Of a stretch of 64,000 bases of DNA, positions 1-9,973 are shown piece after piece (the stretch's first letter is position 1; every line of letters starts with the position of its first letter). The notes beneath the pieces were generated by a model. The model saw only the letters and a list, made by a program, of their open reading frames with translations. It did no database searches and was not told the DNA's origin. The DNA comes from Porphyra umbilicalis. Taxonomy: Eukaryota > Rhodophyta > Bangiophyceae > Bangiales > Bangiaceae. The translations under genes and the position numbers were made by a program. The stretch covers positions 45,664 to 109,663 of the forward strand of contig KV919029.1 of the NCBI GenBank assembly GCA_002049455.2, read 5' to 3'.

Positions 1-1009
1 ACACGCGCTCCGCGTCTTTGCGCCGCCCCTCCTGCCGAGAAGCGAAGAATTTCTCCTTTTCCTCGTCGCCCTTCGACGTGTCCATGAGGACGGCATGCTC
101 GGGGTATATGCCGTCGCACAAAAAGTACGGTAACGTCCGTTCGGCGCCGTTAACTGTGTAGGTGATAGGGGGAGGAAAAGCACCGGCAATCATAGACTGA
201 AAAAGAGGAGAAAAAGCCATCACGTTCAAGTCATTCATGGCACCAGGCATCCCAATAAAAAAGTGCCACAGGTAAAGATCCATGTCCGCCACGGTTTCCA
301 TAACAATAGTTCGCTTCCCAGACTTACCCTGATATTGTCCGTGCTGGGCGACTGGACAGCTTGCCCACTCCCAGTGGGAGCAGTCGACACACCCCATGCA
401 CCCCGGGAAGCCAGCGTCCTCGTAAGCCTTCATAACGCGCTGTAAATCTGCTCGGGTGGGCGGACGGAGGTACACAGGCTTGAACTTATCGATAACAAAG
501 CGAGAAAAGCTATGCACGGTCTCGTTAACAGTAGACTCTGACAAGCGAACGTACTCATCAACGCGGTCAGTGGCCTCGCCGTATGCCAGCACCCTCAATG
601 CCGCCGAAACCTTCACCAAAGTCGACGATTGAGGCTCCCCGGTGGCGTTCACACGTTGCTGGAAGTACGGCTCGCATAGCGCAGCACGATACAAGCGGTC
701 GAACACCACACGAGGTACGCGAAAGCGGCGCTCAAAGTCAACTTCGTCATAGATGGGTGGCTGTCCGTTCAAACCAAAGTAATCGCGCAGGTGAGCTGTC
801 TCCCCCAATAGAAAGCCACGATTCTTGTTAGGGGCCTTTCCAGGATAAGAACATGGGCGCGGGTTAATCTCTGCCGCCTCATCCGCGTGCGCAAGCAAGT
901 CGCCAACCTGCTGAGCTGCCTGGACAGCGGCCAAGACATCGTCATCGTCATCATTCGCAAAGGCGGTGGCAATGGCCAACATGGTGTGTTCCTCGTCGGA
1001 GTCCGACAT
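1..1009 (-). CDS. PIF/Harbinger-type DDE transposase (HARBI1-like), 3' end outside the window
   Basis: The minus strand is open from an ATG at 1009 to the window edge, about 336 codons with no stop. It starts MSDSDEEHT, followed by an acidic stretch. It then matches the plant-transposase/HARBI1 nuclease family: FERRFRVPR, an AYGEA block, then GCMGCVDCSHWEW, which carries the first catalytic Asp, and GMPGAMNDLNVM, which carries the second. The region around the third acidic residue (RQEGRRKDAERV) lies at the very edge. In the family this enzyme cuts and joins element ends with the help of a Myb-like partner protein. It is paralogous to the transposases at 16607-18109 and 28881-30916. It is the only one of the three with no visible lesion, although its C-terminus cannot be seen. 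The surrounding DNA is less GC-rich than the next 3 kb. Confidence 0.85.
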   Translation of the reverse strand, partial: MSDSDEEHTMLAIATAFANDDDDDVLAAVQAAQQVGDLLAHADEAAEINPRPCSYPGKAPNKNRGFLLGETAHLRDYFGLNGQPPIYDEVDFERRFRVPRVVFDRLYRAALCEPYFQQRVNATGEPQSSTLVKVSAALRVLAYGEATDRVDEYVRLSESTVNETVHSFSRFVIDKFKPVYLRPPTRADLQRVMKAYEDAGFPGCMGCVDCSHWEWASCPVAQHGQYQGKSGKRTIVMETVADMDLYLWHFFIGMPGAMNDLNVMAFSPLFQSMIAGAFPPPITYTVNGAERTLPYFLCDGIYPEHAVLMDTSKGDEEKEKFFASRQEGRRKDAERV

Positions 1010-4000
1010 CAGATGAGAGACAGAGGGATAAAAGCGTTACCGAGGACAACAGTAGACCGACAGGGAAACACGGTGCGGGAAGAAGACGGGCAGACGTCGG
1101 TTGGCTCAAGCGATAGCCTCGGTTCCCTCCAGCTCCGCTGGATCGAAGCACATCTGCGGACAGTCAACTCCTTTATGAGTTCTCACAATTCCGATATCGA
1201 CCGGGTCCTGGCCGCGCGATTTCGGAGTTTTTGGCGCGATCACCATTGGATTCGCCCCTCGATCGATGGAGAACCGAAGCATACCAGCCCGTTCACTGGC
1301 GATCACAGCAGAGTGCTCTTCACAGCAGATTCTGTTGGAAGGACAGCTGATCGGCCACAAAACAGTGCCATGGCACTAGTCAGCGCCGCTAGGCCCGAGG
1401 TCGAGACGTGACCTGCTTAGTTTTGGCTCTGCCTTTGGAGAGCCAGTGACAGCGCCACACGTTGTGCACACGTGGCCGTTGGGTTGGACGGTTGGCTCCA
1501 TTGGTGGAGATGCTCTGACGGGGCCTGCATGGAGATTGCGGAGTGTGCGGTGGTGAGGGGGGGTGGGGTGGGGGGGGGAGAGGGCGCCAGAGCACGCACG
1601 ACCGACCTGGCAACCCCGCTCCATCGGCCGACGGCGGGGCGGCCGCGCGACCGCCGGTGCCTGCCCACTGACGTGCAGCGGCGGGGATCGATCGCCACAA
1701 GCGAGCTCGCGAGGCGGGCAGCGGGGCGCGGGTGGCTCCCCTCACCGCCGCAGGGGGCGTGCTGCCGGCCACGCTCGCGAGTCGGCCGAGCGGCTCAGAC
1801 GCGAGCGGACACGGCGCATCCCCCCCCACCGCGGCCGCCGTGCCCGTCTGCTGCCGCCGACGTTGGTGGATCTCGGGTATGGGCGCACGTGCGCGTCACC
1901 AGCGGCCGCCGCCGCGTGCGCGCGCCGCGGCCAGTGGCGGCCGCTACCGCTGCCGCCACAGGGTGTCAAATCCGCCCGCCCGCCGGGCCTCGGTCGGCAC
2001 CGTGCGGCGCGGTGGGGGGGGTGGCAGCCGGATCAAGGGCCGTTGTGTGGGGCGACGGGGGGGGGCACCCGCGAGTCCCCACACTTGTGCGCGGCAGCAC
2101 GTACACTTTAGCACGGTGCTGTCACGGAAGGGTGCCCCCCCGCACGATCCCCCCCCCCCCCCCTAACCCCGCCTCTCCACCCCCCTCCGTGTCTCGACTT
2201 TGGGCGGGATGGCCGCCGCCGACGGTGCTTCTTGGCAAGGCACTTTGCCCGCGTCCTCGATTCGACAGCCACGCAGTCGCGTGGGCGGCGGGCCCTGCCG
2301 CGGTCGGCCGGCCGCGGACGGGCGCGCGGGGAGCCCGTCGCCGCCTCGCCGCTGACAACGCAAGTCGGGTGCCGGTCTGAAGACTGCAGAGCGCGCCCTG
2401 GGCCGGGAGAGACAAGCTGCCACTCGACGACGTTGCATGGCCCATGGGGGCGGGATTGGGGGGGGTGGCGGTAATGCGGAAAAGGTGTGAGTGTCGGCGA
2501 CCGCCGCGGCGGCCCCCCGCCAGACACAAGACGTCCGCCGCCTGCCCGGCGGCCGGGCCGCGCTGCCGATGACGTCGGCACCGGCCTCGGCCGCAGTCAC
2601 TCCGCTGGCTACGTGCCGTGGTTTGTCTCCTCCCCCCTGCCCTTCCTCGCCCCCCCCCTCCACGCCGTCGCGACGCTAGCGGCGTCATGGCACGGTGCCG
2701 GTGGCCGGCACAAGTCGCGGGGAAGTTGGTTAGCACCCCCCCTATCACCGGTCTCGCCTACCGTCCGCGCCAGTACCGTCTGCGAGCGGCACGTCGGAGC
2801 TGTGGCAACAGCGCGGCGTGCGTGTCGCCGAACCACACGCCAGCAGCGGGAGCCGGTATGTTGTGTGAAGACCGCCCCCCTGGGCGTGGGCGGTTGACAG
2901 ACGCACGGAGGCGCGACTGCGTTTGCCCCGCGAGTCGTAGATGCGACGGCGGAGGCCGCCTCACACGCCTCTTACCCCGCGCTCGTTGCTCGTGACGTCT
3001 CATCCCGCGTCTCGTTGTGCCCCCGTGCGCCGCGCACGAGGCTGCCTTGTCACGCGCCGCGCTGGCTGGGCGTTCCATCGGCCCGCTCGGCACGAGGCAC
3101 CGCGGCCGGCCGTGCAACCAGACTCACTCGACTGCGTCGGGTGACGAGCGTGGGGACTCCGGGCCAGCCGCCCGCCCCCGTCAATGGTGGCGCGGGGGTG
3201 CTGGGCGGCGGGCGACCGACAGTTGTAGCCGTCCGGCAGTGGGGCGTCGGCAGGGCGGGACGCCCGTCACAGCATGGTCGACGCCGGCGATGGCACCACG
3301 CCCGGTGTAGCCCGTGCTGTCCGCCGAGCGCGCCTGGGGTATCGTCGGGCGGCCACCACTACCGCTGGCGTGTCGTCCCAGCCTCGGTGGGTCTGCGTGG
3401 CGGTGACGGTGGCAGCGGCGTGCGCTCCACGCGCCCCCACGTTGACCGCGGGGTGTGCGCGCGCAAGTGCTTGCCCGCGGGCTGCCCGCAGTCACACGCA
3501 GGGCGGGCATGTGGCCAAGTCCAGCGCACCGCACGTGGTGGCTTGGCCGATTTTGGGCGGCGAGGGGCTCCCGGCAGACCACTGGCGCGGCGAGGGGTGT
3601 TTGGAGACCGCACGCCACCTGACTTGTTGCGCGGCGCCCTGGTCTTGTCCCGGTCTGCCGTCCTCCCCGGCCGCGCGCGCGGGCGCGTCTGCATCACAGC
3701 GTGCGCACGCAACGCGGCTCCCAACGCGCCCCGTGGCGGTCGGCCGGTCATGAGGCTCCCGCCCACGCGGCGGCACGCGCGTGGGCAACGGTCGGGATGG
3801 CGCCGGCGGTGCACATCCGCCACCGCGCCAACCATCACGTCGCGGGGGAAGGCGCTGCGAGGGGGGGTAACCGCCGCCCGCTCGTCGGACCGCCCGCCAA
3901 GGCGGGGCGGCGGCGGGGAGGGGGCACCCAGGGGGCATGCAGGGGGCATAGCCGTCCGTCCCCCGTGACTAGCGGTCCACTGACCGGCGGGGTGGCGCCG

Positions 4001-4259
4001 CCCCGCGAGGAGCTTTAAGCGGCTCCGCGGTGCGTGGCGGCGCCGACCGCGGCTCGTCTCTCCATCCACCGCCAGTGTACCGGCAGCGCACACCCGACCC
4101 GTCCGGCACTCTCGGCTCTCCTGTCACTACCCGCCCTCCCGCTCAAGGCCTTCCCGTTGGTCACGGTCTGACGTCGTGGCCCTCCACGCGCGCCGACCCA
4201 CGCCTCTTCATCCGCGCGCCGTCGTCGACGACCCGGAAGCGTCCCGTGCCGTCGCTGCC
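1010..4259. other. Gene-free GC-rich block
   Basis: No gene is recognised here. The first 400 bases are of moderate GC and are probably the upstream part of the transposon at 1-1009. From about 1417 the sequence becomes extremely GC-rich, with runs of G or C. Many long frames are open on both strands at once, but they are Arg/Pro/Ala/Gly-rich composition artefacts with no domain. The last 200 bases are the likely promoter and leader of the secreted-protein gene that starts at 4260. Confidence 0.6.
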
Positions 4260-4748
4260 ATGGCCCGCATGGTGCTCTTGCTGCTGCTGCTCGCCGTGGC
4301 GGGCACGACTGCTGCGGCGCCGACTGCGCCACGGGTATGTCGCGTGGCCGACACGTGCACACGGCGCCTGCTCTCGGGCACCCCAGGCCAGATTGTCGCC
4401 AACGGGTGCGGCGTTGAGTTCTCCTTCAACAAGTCGTGCGTACCGTCCATCCTGAAATCGTGTGTGGCAAAGGACGAATGCGCACCCAAGAAGAAGGCGT
4501 TGCCCCTCTTGCGCGGCGGTACCTTCAAGAACACCTGCGGTAGGACGTTCCACATGTCGGGCTCATGCAAGCTCCTTCCCCTGTCGACCAGGTGCTACAA
4601 GGCGTGCGCGCGGCCCAGAGGGAAATCGTTCCTGAAAGTCATGCCGGGCGTGCCCGTGACGTGCGCGACCAAGTGCGTTGCCGCCGAGCGGAAGCAGAAG
4701 AAGATCAACAGCCGCGGCAAGAAGATCAACAGCCGCGGCAAGAAGTAG
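4260..4748 (+). CDS. Small secreted cysteine-rich basic protein, family not recognised
   Basis: This is a 162-residue protein. I chose the ATG at 4260 because it is followed at once by a classic signal peptide (MARMVLLLLLLAVAG, then TTAAAPTAP as a likely cleavage region) and sits in an ATGG Kozak-like context; an upstream in-frame ATG at 4176 would bury the signal peptide. The mature part has 12 cysteines. It contains two similar modules of the form Cys-Gly-x(7)-Ser-Cys-x(8)-Cys-x(3-4)-Cys: CGVEFSFNKSC and then CGRTFHMSGSC. Both modules are rich in Lys. The C-terminus ends with the tandem repeat KKINSRGKKINSRGKK, encoded by a duplicated 18-bp unit. The features suggest an extracellular or wall-associated, disulphide-bonded, positively charged protein. 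No function is assigned. No intron is visible. Confidence 0.75.
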   Translation: MARMVLLLLLLAVAGTTAAAPTAPRVCRVADTCTRRLLSGTPGQIVANGCGVEFSFNKSCVPSILKSCVAKDECAPKKKALPLLRGGTFKNTCGRTFHMSGSCKLLPLSTRCYKACARPRGKSFLKVMPGVPVTCATKCVAAERKQKKINSRGKKINSRGKK

Positions 4749-5223
4749 GGGAGATAGTCGCATGTTTGCCCTGCCAGCGGTGAGCTCTGCAGCCGGTAGG
4801 CGGGCGGGGCGTTCGACTTGCTGGTCGTGATTGTTGTGGAGATTGTCATGGACCGGCCGACTGCCGACGCGACCGCGTGGAGTGTAGATAGGGTGCAGCG
4901 AGCTGTTGTTTTGGGTGTGGGCGGAGCTTTTTTTGGGGTGAGAGCGTCGGCTTTACCCACCAGCTGACCCCAGATTTTCTGCCCAGTTTGTGATGACAGT
5001 GGTGTGCCCATAGCGTGACGGTCATGTGTGATGCTGCACGGCAGGGCAGAGAGGCTTCGTACCAGCTTACAAGCGCGTCCAGCCTCGAAAGGTAATGTTT
5101 CCAAAGTACAGTGCCACACTAGTTTTTGCACTCTGTTGACAATAACTGGACGTCAATGGATGGCTAGCTAGGCACGGGCGCCGCTGGTGTGTCGGTCACA
5201 GCAGACCGGCTCTAACTGCCGTT
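4749..5223. other. Intergenic, nothing recognised
   Basis: This is the 3' flank of the secreted-protein gene. GC content drops compared with the upstream block. I see no domain-bearing frame and no RNA gene. Confidence 0.5.
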
Positions 5224-5320
5224 CTCTCGCACGCCGACTGTTGCACCACTCTCACAAATCGGCCTCTGCGACCCCGTTAAGGCCGATTTGTACGAGTGGT
5301 GCGACAGTTTGCGTGCGAGG
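5224..5320. repeat. Imperfect inverted repeat (hairpin), about 40-bp arms
   Basis: The left arm runs from CTCGCACGC through CACAAATCGGCCT. It is matched on the opposite strand by the right arm AGGCCGATTTGTACGAGTGG through GCGTGCGAG. The arms differ at a few positions and are separated by about 15 bases. This looks like a small foldback/MITE-like element. It lies immediately before repeat copy A. Confidence 0.7.
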
Positions 5321-5323
5321 TTT

Positions 5324-5956
5324 TTCCCTGGCCTTTAGGACAGGGTGCTCTCAAAGTGTAGTGATGCACACATATACTTAGATCACGGGACTTGATCTCC
5401 GTTTCAGAGGTGGCAGTCTGCATTCGTGTCCTCAGGCATCTGAGGGCGTGTCGACGTCGGAAGGGTCGCGATGACGCTAAAAGCGAATAGAGTTACGTGG
5501 CTGAGAAGGACTGTCCTGCCACAAGGGTCACAGGGCCCGGACGGTGCCTGCCCCCCTACCACCCCCCACCGCCCCGAGTTGGGCGCGGCGACCGCGCGCA
5601 GCGACTACGGGGGTTGAACGCGCCCGCGATGACCCGCGAGTGATCGTGCCTGCGCGCCGGCTTCTGTTGCGGCTGCCCGTCGGCCTGCCATCTACCGGCG
5701 CGGTTAGAGGTGCGCTGCGCGGCGGAGTGAAGGCCCCTCCCGTCGGCGTCGCGCGACGCCGGCGAGCCGCCGCCGCTGCGGTGCCGGCGGCGGCACCCTT
5801 TTCCCCGCCCCACGTTTCCCCCGCCACGGCAACGTGGCTGTACGTGCCCCCGTGCGCGCTCGCGGCTATGGAGTCGGCCGGCGTGCCCGGTGTCGATGCG
5901 TCGCCAAGCGCGCCACCGCCCTGAAGGCCAGGGTATTGCACGCACGTGCCTGGAAT
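5324..5956 (+). repeat. Dispersed repeat, copy A (uninterrupted)
   Basis: This 633-bp sequence is repeated in the same orientation at 6273-7573. The shared sequence begins TTCCCTGGCCTTTAGGACAG and ends at GCACGTGCCTGGAAT. Near the ends, CCCTGGCCTTTAGG and its near-complement CCTGAAGGCCAGGG form imperfect terminal inverted repeats, as in a non-autonomous DNA transposon. The interior is GC-rich and codes for nothing I recognise. The site CATCTGAGGGCG at 5437-5448 is intact here, whereas copy B is split at the same place by an insertion. Confidence 0.8.
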
Positions 5957-6002
5957 CTTGCGAAAACGGCTGTATGCCTTGGGGCTGTCCATCCAGAGGC
6001 TC

Positions 6003-6172
6003 AGGGTCATTCTACACCAGCCCGAATGCCCCGAACGTCCGAACGCTGAACGGCCATATTGAAATACCATTGGCCAAGCATCCCAGCCGAGGCCACGTCG
6101 CCCAATGGGGTTTCGGTATGGCCGTTCAGCGTTCGGACGTTCGGGGCGTTCGGGCTGGTGTTGAATGACCCT
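6003..6172. repeat. Foldback element with about 60-bp arms
   Basis: The left arm contains GGGTCATTCTACACCAGCCC, ATGCCCCGAACGTCCGAACG and CTGAACGGCCATA. The right arm is its reverse complement: TATGGCCGTTCAG, CGTTCGGACGTTCGGGGCGT and GGGCTGGTGTTGAATGACCC. A spacer of about 45 bases separates them. The arms differ at only a few positions. It sits between the two copies of the dispersed repeat and resembles a MITE. Confidence 0.75.
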
Positions 6173-6272
6173 CAAGCCGCCCAGCAAGATCGAGACTATC
6201 AATGTTGAATGAGTCATTGTTGATTGCAGTGTTCTCTTGGAACCCAACCTTTTCAACGATCGATGCGGCACA

Positions 6273-7573
6273 TTCCCTGGCCTTTAGGACAGGGTGCTCT
6301 CAAAGTGTAGTGATGCACACATATACTTAGATCAAGGGACTTGCTCTTCGTTTCAGAGGTGGCAGTCTGCATTCGTGTCCTCAGGCATCTGAGGCATGGA
6401 TGGAAAAAATGATACATTTTTTACTCCGGCTTTAATTAATTAATAGATTCATTAACTTCATTTTTTGATTTTATCATTTTTAATGCATTTTATTACATTT
6501 TTTGACGAAGATGGACCAATCGAGAACACGTACCTCCCTCGCTGACCACCACGACGGCGTCGGCATTTGCACAGAGGACACTTGAGCAGATTCCCGCCCT
6601 CACACACACACGGCACCAGCGCGTCGCACCCCCACCGCCCCCCCCCTTTCCCAGTACATGTTCCCACCACGGGCTTGTGCACCATGCTCCCCCCCAACTC
6701 ATCTGAGCGTCCCACTGCCACGGGAGGTGCTGGCGGTCATGCTCCATCACCCCCTTTACCTCGTACTGAAAGCCCCGCCCCCGGACGGTTGCAAGCGCCG
6801 AGGAATACGGCGCAACGACGCAGTCCTGGTGAGTCCTGGTGTAAATGGCTGTACCTGCCATAAGTTTAATTAATTCAAGGGGCTCGAAGGGCCGATGAAT
6901 TAATATATTAATTAATTCATAAATTAATCTAAATAATATAATGCATACATTATATTGCTGCAATCCATGATCTGAGGGCGTGTCGACGTCGGAAGGGTCG
7001 CGATGACGCTAAAAGCGAATAGAGTTACGTGGCTGAGAAGGACTGTCCTGTCACAAGGGTCACAGGGCCCGGACGGTGCCTGCCCCCCTACCACCCCCCA
7101 CCGCCCCGAGTAGCGCGCGGTGACCGCGCGCAGCGACTTCCGGGGCTTGACGCGCCCACGATGACCCGCGGGTGATCGTGCCTGCGCGCCGTCTTCTGTT
7201 GCGGCGGCGAGTCGGCGGTTGCTGACGCCATCTAGCGGCGCGGTTACAGGCGCCTCGTCGCGCGGCGATCAGTCCCACTCGCCCGACCGTGCGCCGTGTC
7301 GGCCGCCCTGCCCGCCGTGCGCAGGTGCGCTGCGCGGCGGAGTGACGGCCTCGCCCGTGGGCTCGGCGCGACGCCGGCGGGGGCCGCCGCCGCTGCGGTG
7401 GCGGATGGGGCACCCCTTTCCCCGCCCGACGCTCCCCCCACCACGGCAACGTGGCTGTACGTGCCCCCGTGCGCGCTCGCTGCCATAGAGCCGGCCGGCA
7501 TGCCCGGTGTCAATGCGACGCCGAGCGCGCCACCGCCCTGAAGGCCAGGGTATTGCACGCACGTGCCTGGAAT
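6273..7573 (+). repeat. Dispersed repeat, copy B (split by an insertion)
   Basis: Second copy of the repeat at 5324-5956, starting TTCCCTGGCC and ending CTGGAAT. It is interrupted at 6395-6969 by a hAT-like element. It also holds roughly 75 bp near 7250-7325 that is absent from copy A, so the copies differ in length apart from the insertion. No gene is recognised inside. Confidence 0.8.
6395..6969. mobile_element. 575-bp non-autonomous hAT-like insertion with 8-bp target duplication
   Basis: The element begins CATGGAT and ends ATCCATG, a perfect 7-bp terminal inverted repeat. It is flanked by the direct repeat ATCTGAGG at 6387-6394 and 6970-6977. Copy A of the host repeat has the uninterrupted site at 5438-5445, which proves the insertion. 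The 8-bp duplication is typical of the hAT superfamily (P elements also give 8 bp). The outer 100 bases on each side are AT-rich with TTAATTAATTAA runs, and the middle is GC-richer. There is no transposase, so it would have to be mobilised in trans. Confidence 0.85.
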
Positions 7574-8288
7574 TCGCTATTCACATATAGACCGTGTGAG
7601 GTTGTCAATGGGATGGCACGGAGCCACGCCTTCACAGAGCGTGGCAGTCAACAATACCACTGAAGAGACACTCATGTTTGGTTTGCAACTCCAACACTTT
7701 CTTTTTCAAATATTTGTAAGAGACGGACAGACTTCCACAAAAAACGTTCGGAGCGGAGCCACGTAATTATGGGAGAGCAGCATGATTGTGCACAATATTG
7801 AGCACAAATCTACGTCCAGCCCGCGCACAACGCTGCTGCGAGACGCTCTCGACACCGTGGTCCAAGCGACACATTTTTGCTCGACCGCGCCGCACGCACA
7901 CACGTACACTCGTCGTGGCCTGTGGTCAACGCGCACCCTGCGCGACAGACGTTGCGCAGGGCGAGCCTGCCCTGCTGTGCTTTACCCTTCGCCCGCCCGG
8001 CACGTCATCGTGCCTTGCCGCTGCGGTCTGTGCGGTACACCAAGTTTGGGTCGAGCGGCCACGTGTGCGCTCGCGGTTGTGCTCTCTTCTGCCATCGTGT
8101 GGTGTTGCGCCTCGGGCGGCGTAAAGCGACGCATCGTTCTGGGCATTTTGTGTCGCGCCCTTCCCGAGTGCTCCACCCGCCCTTCCATCGGCAACCTGCT
8201 CGTCCTGGAGGCGATTGTCACGCTGTGTTGGCGGGGCGTGTTCCGCCGTACCACCCTTCAGTGCCGTTCCCCGTAGCAGGCAGTCGTC
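7574..8288. other. Upstream region of the PP1 gene
   Basis: No separate gene is recognised. This stretch carries the promoter and 5' leader of the phosphatase gene that starts at 8289. A long open frame that crosses exon 1 and intron 1 of that gene has no domain and is a shadow. I see no confident TATA box. Confidence 0.5.
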
Positions 8289-9973
8289 ATGGATCCTGCA
8301 TCGACCTCGAAGCGGTACGATGTCTTTTTCAGGGGTGGGCGACTATGTTTTACAATAGACGCTGTCGTGCTTTTCTGTTGACGCTTGCCAGCTTGTGGGC
8401 GCATGGCACCTGGTGCGTGCTTTTCGTGACAAGCCTCTTTGGTTTTGCTGGTCTGCTGATCGACAACCGTCTAATGTCTGGCATGTTCACTCACTGCGTT
8501 CATCTGTGCGGTACATTGGGTACGCTTGCTACGTACGGTGAATGTATTCTTGCTCTCTTATTGCTTTGATGTGAGCAGCGGTGGTGGGAAAGGAGGCGCG
8601 GCGGATTCCTCGGAGCTGAACGTCGACTCCATCATCGAGCGTCTGCTCGAGGTACGTTGTGATGCGGTCGATCATTGGCGTGTAAGGTTGACTTCGTGAC
8701 ACGCGGAGCGGATGGCCCATGGCGTGAGTGGCGTGCGAGGCCTTGCTCCTTTGCTGACTTGACCGATTATTGCTTTTGTCGCACTCACTCATACTTTTCT
8801 CTCGGCTCATATGCCTTGAATGCCGTCTTACACATCTTGTTTGACGCGTGCAGCACAAGCCGTCTGGCGGGGGTAAGAAGTCGAAGGTGCGCGGGCAGCG
8901 GCCCGGGCGGCAGGTGAACTTGCTCGAGGAGGAGATCAAGCAGTTGTGTCTGCAGGCCAGGCAAATCTTCCTCTCGCAGGCGCCATTGCTAGAGCTCGAC
9001 GCGCCCATCAAAATCTGCGGCGACATCCATGGGCAGTACCACGATTTGCTGCGGCTGTTCGAGTATGGTGGCTTCCCTCCGACCAGCAACTGTACGTTTT
9101 TGGTTCTCGACAGTGCTAGGGTGCCACGAGTGTCTTGCCTAGTCGGAGTTGGTGGGAGGCGCGTTGCTGCTGTAGCGCGTATGGTGTGGGCGTTCACGTT
9201 TGCAGTCGCAGTGTGCGATGGCCGCCTTGTGGAGGCCCAGCTGACCCACAATGTTGTTGCGTTTTGCTTTTTCGCATGTGGCTGGTTCGTCTGGCGTAGT
9301 TCTGTTCCTGGGAGACTACGTTGACCGGGGAAAGCAGAGCATCGAAACAATTTGCTTATTGATGGCGTTCAAGGTCCGCTACCCGGAGAACTTCTTTGTG
9401 CTGCGGGGCAACCACGAATGCTCCAGCATCAACCGCATCTATGGGTTCTACGACGAGTGCCGGCGACGCTACAACATCAAGCTTTGGAAGACGTTTTGCG
9501 ACGTCTTCAACTGCATGCCTGTTGCGGCGATTGTAGATGAGAAGATCTTCTGCACCCACGGCGGGCTGTCCCCGGAGCTGACGTCGATGGAGCAGATCCG
9601 ACGTATCCAGCGCCCGACGGACGTTCCCGACCAAGGCTTGCTGTGTGACCTGCTCTGGTCTGACCCCGATGGGGAAATCAAGGGGTGGGGCGAGAACGAC
9701 CGTGGCGTCTCCTTCACTTTTGGCGGTGACATCGTAGCGCGCTTCCTGCAGCGCTTCGATTTGGACCTGGTATGCCGCGCCCACCAGGTTGTGGAGGACG
9801 GCTACTCGTTCTTCTGCGACCGCCGCCTGGTGACCATCTTCTCCGCGCCCAACTACTGCGGCGAGTTCGACAACGCTGGCGCCATGATGTCAGTGGACGA
9901 GACGCTGATGTGCTCTTTCCAAATTCTCAAGCCGGCCGACAAGAAAAAGATGGGTGGCTTCGGCACCCAGTAG
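8289..9973 (+). CDS. Serine/threonine protein phosphatase PP1 catalytic subunit
   Basis: Four exons: 8289-8314, 8576-8651, 8854-9091 and 9300-9973. Introns are 261, 202 and 208 bp with donors GTACGA, GTACGT and GTACGT, and all phases agree. They encode 337 residues, the usual PP1 length. The N-terminus is MDPASTSKR, a Gly/Ser linker and then [12 protein letters not shown]. Metal-binding signatures are [29 protein letters not shown] and LRGNHE. The C-terminal core has [20 protein letters not shown] and ends MGGFGTQ. PP1 is a metal-dependent phosphatase directed by regulatory subunits to many nuclear and cytoplasmic substrates. Exon 1 is only 26 nt. Intron 1 ends GAGCAG, so acceptors at 8575 and 8578 are both in phase and would add or remove one Ser. 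Confidence 0.96.

Noticed and set aside
1417-4100. Many overlapping long frames, including a 302-codon plus-strand and a 244-codon minus-strand frame.
   Set aside because: All six frames are open because stop codons are rare at this GC content. No conserved motif, no splice pattern and no Kozak-like start was found.
7877-8569. 230-codon open frame with hydrophobic stretches.
   Set aside because: It runs through the PP1 leader, exon 1 in another frame and intron 1, and is a shadow frame.
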